Below are positions 5,077 through 6,466 of a stretch of 6,466 nucleotides of DNA, piece after piece. The notes under the pieces were generated by a model that had not been told where the DNA came from, did no database searches, and saw only the letters and a list, made by a program, of their open reading frames with translations. The stretch lies in contig JAGQRC010000223.1 of the NCBI GenBank assembly GCA_020425835.1, positions 1 to 6,466 on the forward strand. The letters run 5' to 3'. The position numbers were made by a program, and so were the translations under genes. The number at the start of each line of letters is the position of its first letter. The stretch's first letter is position 1. The DNA is from Planctomycetota bacterium. Lineage in GTDB: Bacteria > Planctomycetota > UBA8108 > UBA1146 > JAJFFE01.

Positions 5077-6438
5077 ATGGCCGAAACCGTGTTGATCGTG
5101 GACGACGAGTCGTACGTCCGGGAGTCGCTGGCGGAGATCCTCGAGGGCGAGGGCTTCGAGGTCGGCCAGGCGGGATCGGCGGACGAGGCGCTCGCGTGGG
5201 TCCGAGATCGACATCCGCACTGCGTCGTCACCGACCTCAAGATGCCCGGCACGAGCGGGATCGAGATGATCCAAGCGCTCCGTGACGCGGGCGTCGAGTG
5301 CTCGGTCATCGTGGTCACCGGGGCGGGGTCGGTCCACGACGCGGTCGGGGCGATGAAAGCGGGGGCGTTCGACTTCCTGCTGAAGCCGATCGATCCCGAT
5401 CAATTGGTCGTGCAGATCCAACGCGCCGTCGCGCACGGACTGCTGGTCGATGAGGTCGGGTACCTGCGTCGTGTCTCGAGCACGCACCCGCTGGGCCGTC
5501 GTCTCGTCGGCGATTCTGCGGCGATGGTCCGCGTTCGCGAGTCCATCGGCAGCGTGGCGCCGACCGATGTTCCCGTTCTTCTCGGTGGGGAGAGCGGCAC
5601 CGGGAAGGAGATCGCCGCCGCGATGATCCACCGGGAGAGTCCGCGTCGCGATGGTCCGTTCGTCACCGTCAACTGTGCGGCGATCCCGGAGTCCCTGTTC
5701 GAGAGCGAGTGTTTCGGTCATGTCCGGGGCGCGTTCAGCGGCGCGCACGCCGATCGCGAGGGGCGCTTCGCCGAGGCGGAGGGGGGGACGCTGTTCCTCG
5801 ATGAGATCGGCACGCTCGATCTCGAGGTGCAAGCGAAGCTGCTCCGAGTCCTGGAGAGCCAGGAGTACCAGGTGATCGGGGACTCGAAGATTCGCCGAGC
5901 CGATGTCCGCGTGATCGCGGCGACGAACGAGGACCTCCAGGCGCTCGCCGAAGAGGGACGCTTCCGACCCGATCTCTACTTCCGTCTCAGCGTCTTTCCG
6001 ATCGACCTCCCGCCGCTGCGTGAGCACCCCGAGGACATCGGGGAGATCACCCGCGAGCTCGCACGTCAGTCCCGGCTCTCCCGCGAAGGCAACGAGCCAC
6101 GGTTCGAGTTGTCGCCGGAGGCCATCCGGGTGCTCGAGGGCTATCACTGGCCCGGCAACGTCCGCGAGCTCGCCAACGTGCTCGAACGCGCTCTGATCCT
6201 CCTCGACGGTGATCAGATCGGCGTGTCGGACTTGATCATGCGTGGGTCGAATGCCCCCATCGAGACCGAAGCGCCGAAAGACCTGCGTACCGCCGTCGAG
6301 GACTTCGACCGCAACTCCATCCGCAGAACCCTCGAGCTCTGTGACGGCAATCGAGAGCGCGCCGCCGAGGCCCTGGGACTGTCCCAAGCGACGCTCTATC
6401 GCCGGCTCGAGAAGCTCGGGCTGAAGAACGGGAATTGA
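5077..6438 (+). CDS. NtrC-family sigma-54-dependent response regulator
   Basis: This 453-residue regulator has three domains of standard length and order. The receiver (1-120) has the acidic pair D9-D10, phospho-acceptor D53 in TDLKMPG, T81 and K103. The AAA+ domain (about 140-375) has Walker A GESGTGKE (171-178), a sigma-54 contact loop GAFSGA (218-223), Walker B LFLDE (239-243), sensor-1 AATN (281-284), arginines R297 and R303 in FRPDLYFRL, and sensor-2 WPGNVREL (358-365). The Fis-type helix-turn-helix (about 425-449) has NRERAAEALGLSQATLYRRL. It should bind upstream sites, oligomerise on phosphorylation and use ATP to open sigma-54 promoters. Two departures from consensus are seen: Ser for Thr in GAFTGA, a tolerated natural variant, and Cys212 where FGH is usually preceded by Leu. 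All ATPase residues are present, so it should be active. The kinase just upstream is its likely partner, and the divergent secreted-protein operon is a candidate target. Confidence 0.94.
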   Translation: MAETVLIVDDESYVRESLAEILEGEGFEVGQAGSADEALAWVRDRHPHCVVTDLKMPGTSGIEMIQALRDAGVECSVIVVTGAGSVHDAVGAMKAGAFDFLLKPIDPDQLVVQIQRAVAHGLLVDEVGYLRRVSSTHPLGRRLVGDSAAMVRVRESIGSVAPTDVPVLLGGESGTGKEIAAAMIHRESPRRDGPFVTVNCAAIPESLFESECFGHVRGAFSGAHADREGRFAEAEGGTLFLDEIGTLDLEVQAKLLRVLESQEYQVIGDSKIRRADVRVIAATNEDLQALAEEGRFRPDLYFRLSVFPIDLPPLREHPEDIGEITRELARQSRLSREGNEPRFELSPEAIRVLEGYHWPGNVRELANVLERALILLDGDQIGVSDLIMRGSNAPIETEAPKDLRTAVEDFDRNSIRRTLELCDGNRERAAEALGLSQATLYRRLEKLGLKNGN

Positions 6439-6466
6439 GCCCTCACCGTCGCTCGACGCGTCGTTG

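Noticed and set aside
3345..5285. A 646-codon plus-strand open frame overlapping the kinase in another phase
   Set aside because: Extremely Arg-rich, with no domains, and it spans the kinase stop and the regulator start. It is a composition artefact.
2305..6387. A 1360-codon open frame on the minus strand, antisense to both two-component genes and in frame with the start of the secreted protein
   Set aside because: The plus strand encodes two proteins with complete catalytic motifs. The antisense translation is low-complexity, rich in Arg, Asp, Glu and Leu, with no recognisable domain before the signal peptide at 2733. Long stop-free antisense frames are expected from GC-biased codon use.
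6439..6466. The 28 bases after the regulator stop, including the palindrome CGACGCGTCG (6454-6463)
   Set aside because: Too short and too close to the window edge to assign as a terminator or operator.

Overview
The window is strongly GC-rich (by eye about two thirds G+C, with codon third positions mostly G or C). It carries two copies of an exported dockerin-like EF-hand module: paired D-x-N-x-D-G-x-x-D-I-G-D loops followed by a proline-rich PPPxPFPxCGxDPT linker. From family knowledge this module is very common in Planctomycetota, so an uncultured or marine planctomycete-like bacterium is the best guess. That is an inference from one module type and general composition, not a phylogenetic result.

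Layout. Positions 1-141 (+) are the C-terminal end of a dockerin-type protein whose start lies outside the window. It converges on a minus-strand gene cluster, and a long GC-rich hairpin (165-193) fills the 52-base gap between the two stop codons. The cluster is transcribed from about 2733 down to 194. It encodes a secreted protein with a dockerin-like module and a PPC-like domain (1991-2733, with an apparent one-base frameshift near 2312-2320), a PLP-dependent L-serine/threonine dehydratase of the eukaryotic SDS/SDH type (981-1994, TTG start), and an alpha/beta hydrolase resembling proline iminopeptidases (194-991). The three genes overlap by 4 and 11 bases, which suggests one translationally coupled operon.

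A 240-base divergent intergenic region (2734-2973) separates this cluster from a plus-strand two-component system. That system is a membrane-bound sensor histidine kinase (2974-5070; two membrane segments, a large extracytoplasmic sensor, PAS, HisKA and HATPase) followed six bases later by an NtrC-type sigma-54 enhancer-binding response regulator (5077-6438; receiver, AAA+ and Fis-type HTH).

How they may work together. The regulator is built to activate sigma-54 promoters. The divergent region contains, facing the secreted-protein operon, a sequence resembling a -24/-12 element (TGGCAAC-N4-TTGAG), though its -12 GC is replaced by GA. A testable model is that the kinase senses an extracellular ligand and the regulator switches on the adjacent operon of an exported binding-type protein plus two intracellular catabolic enzymes (ammonia release from serine/threonine, and peptide or ester hydrolysis). 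The individual families are well supported. The regulatory link and the shared pathway are inference. I found no RNA genes, CRISPR arrays, insertion sequences or attachment sites.
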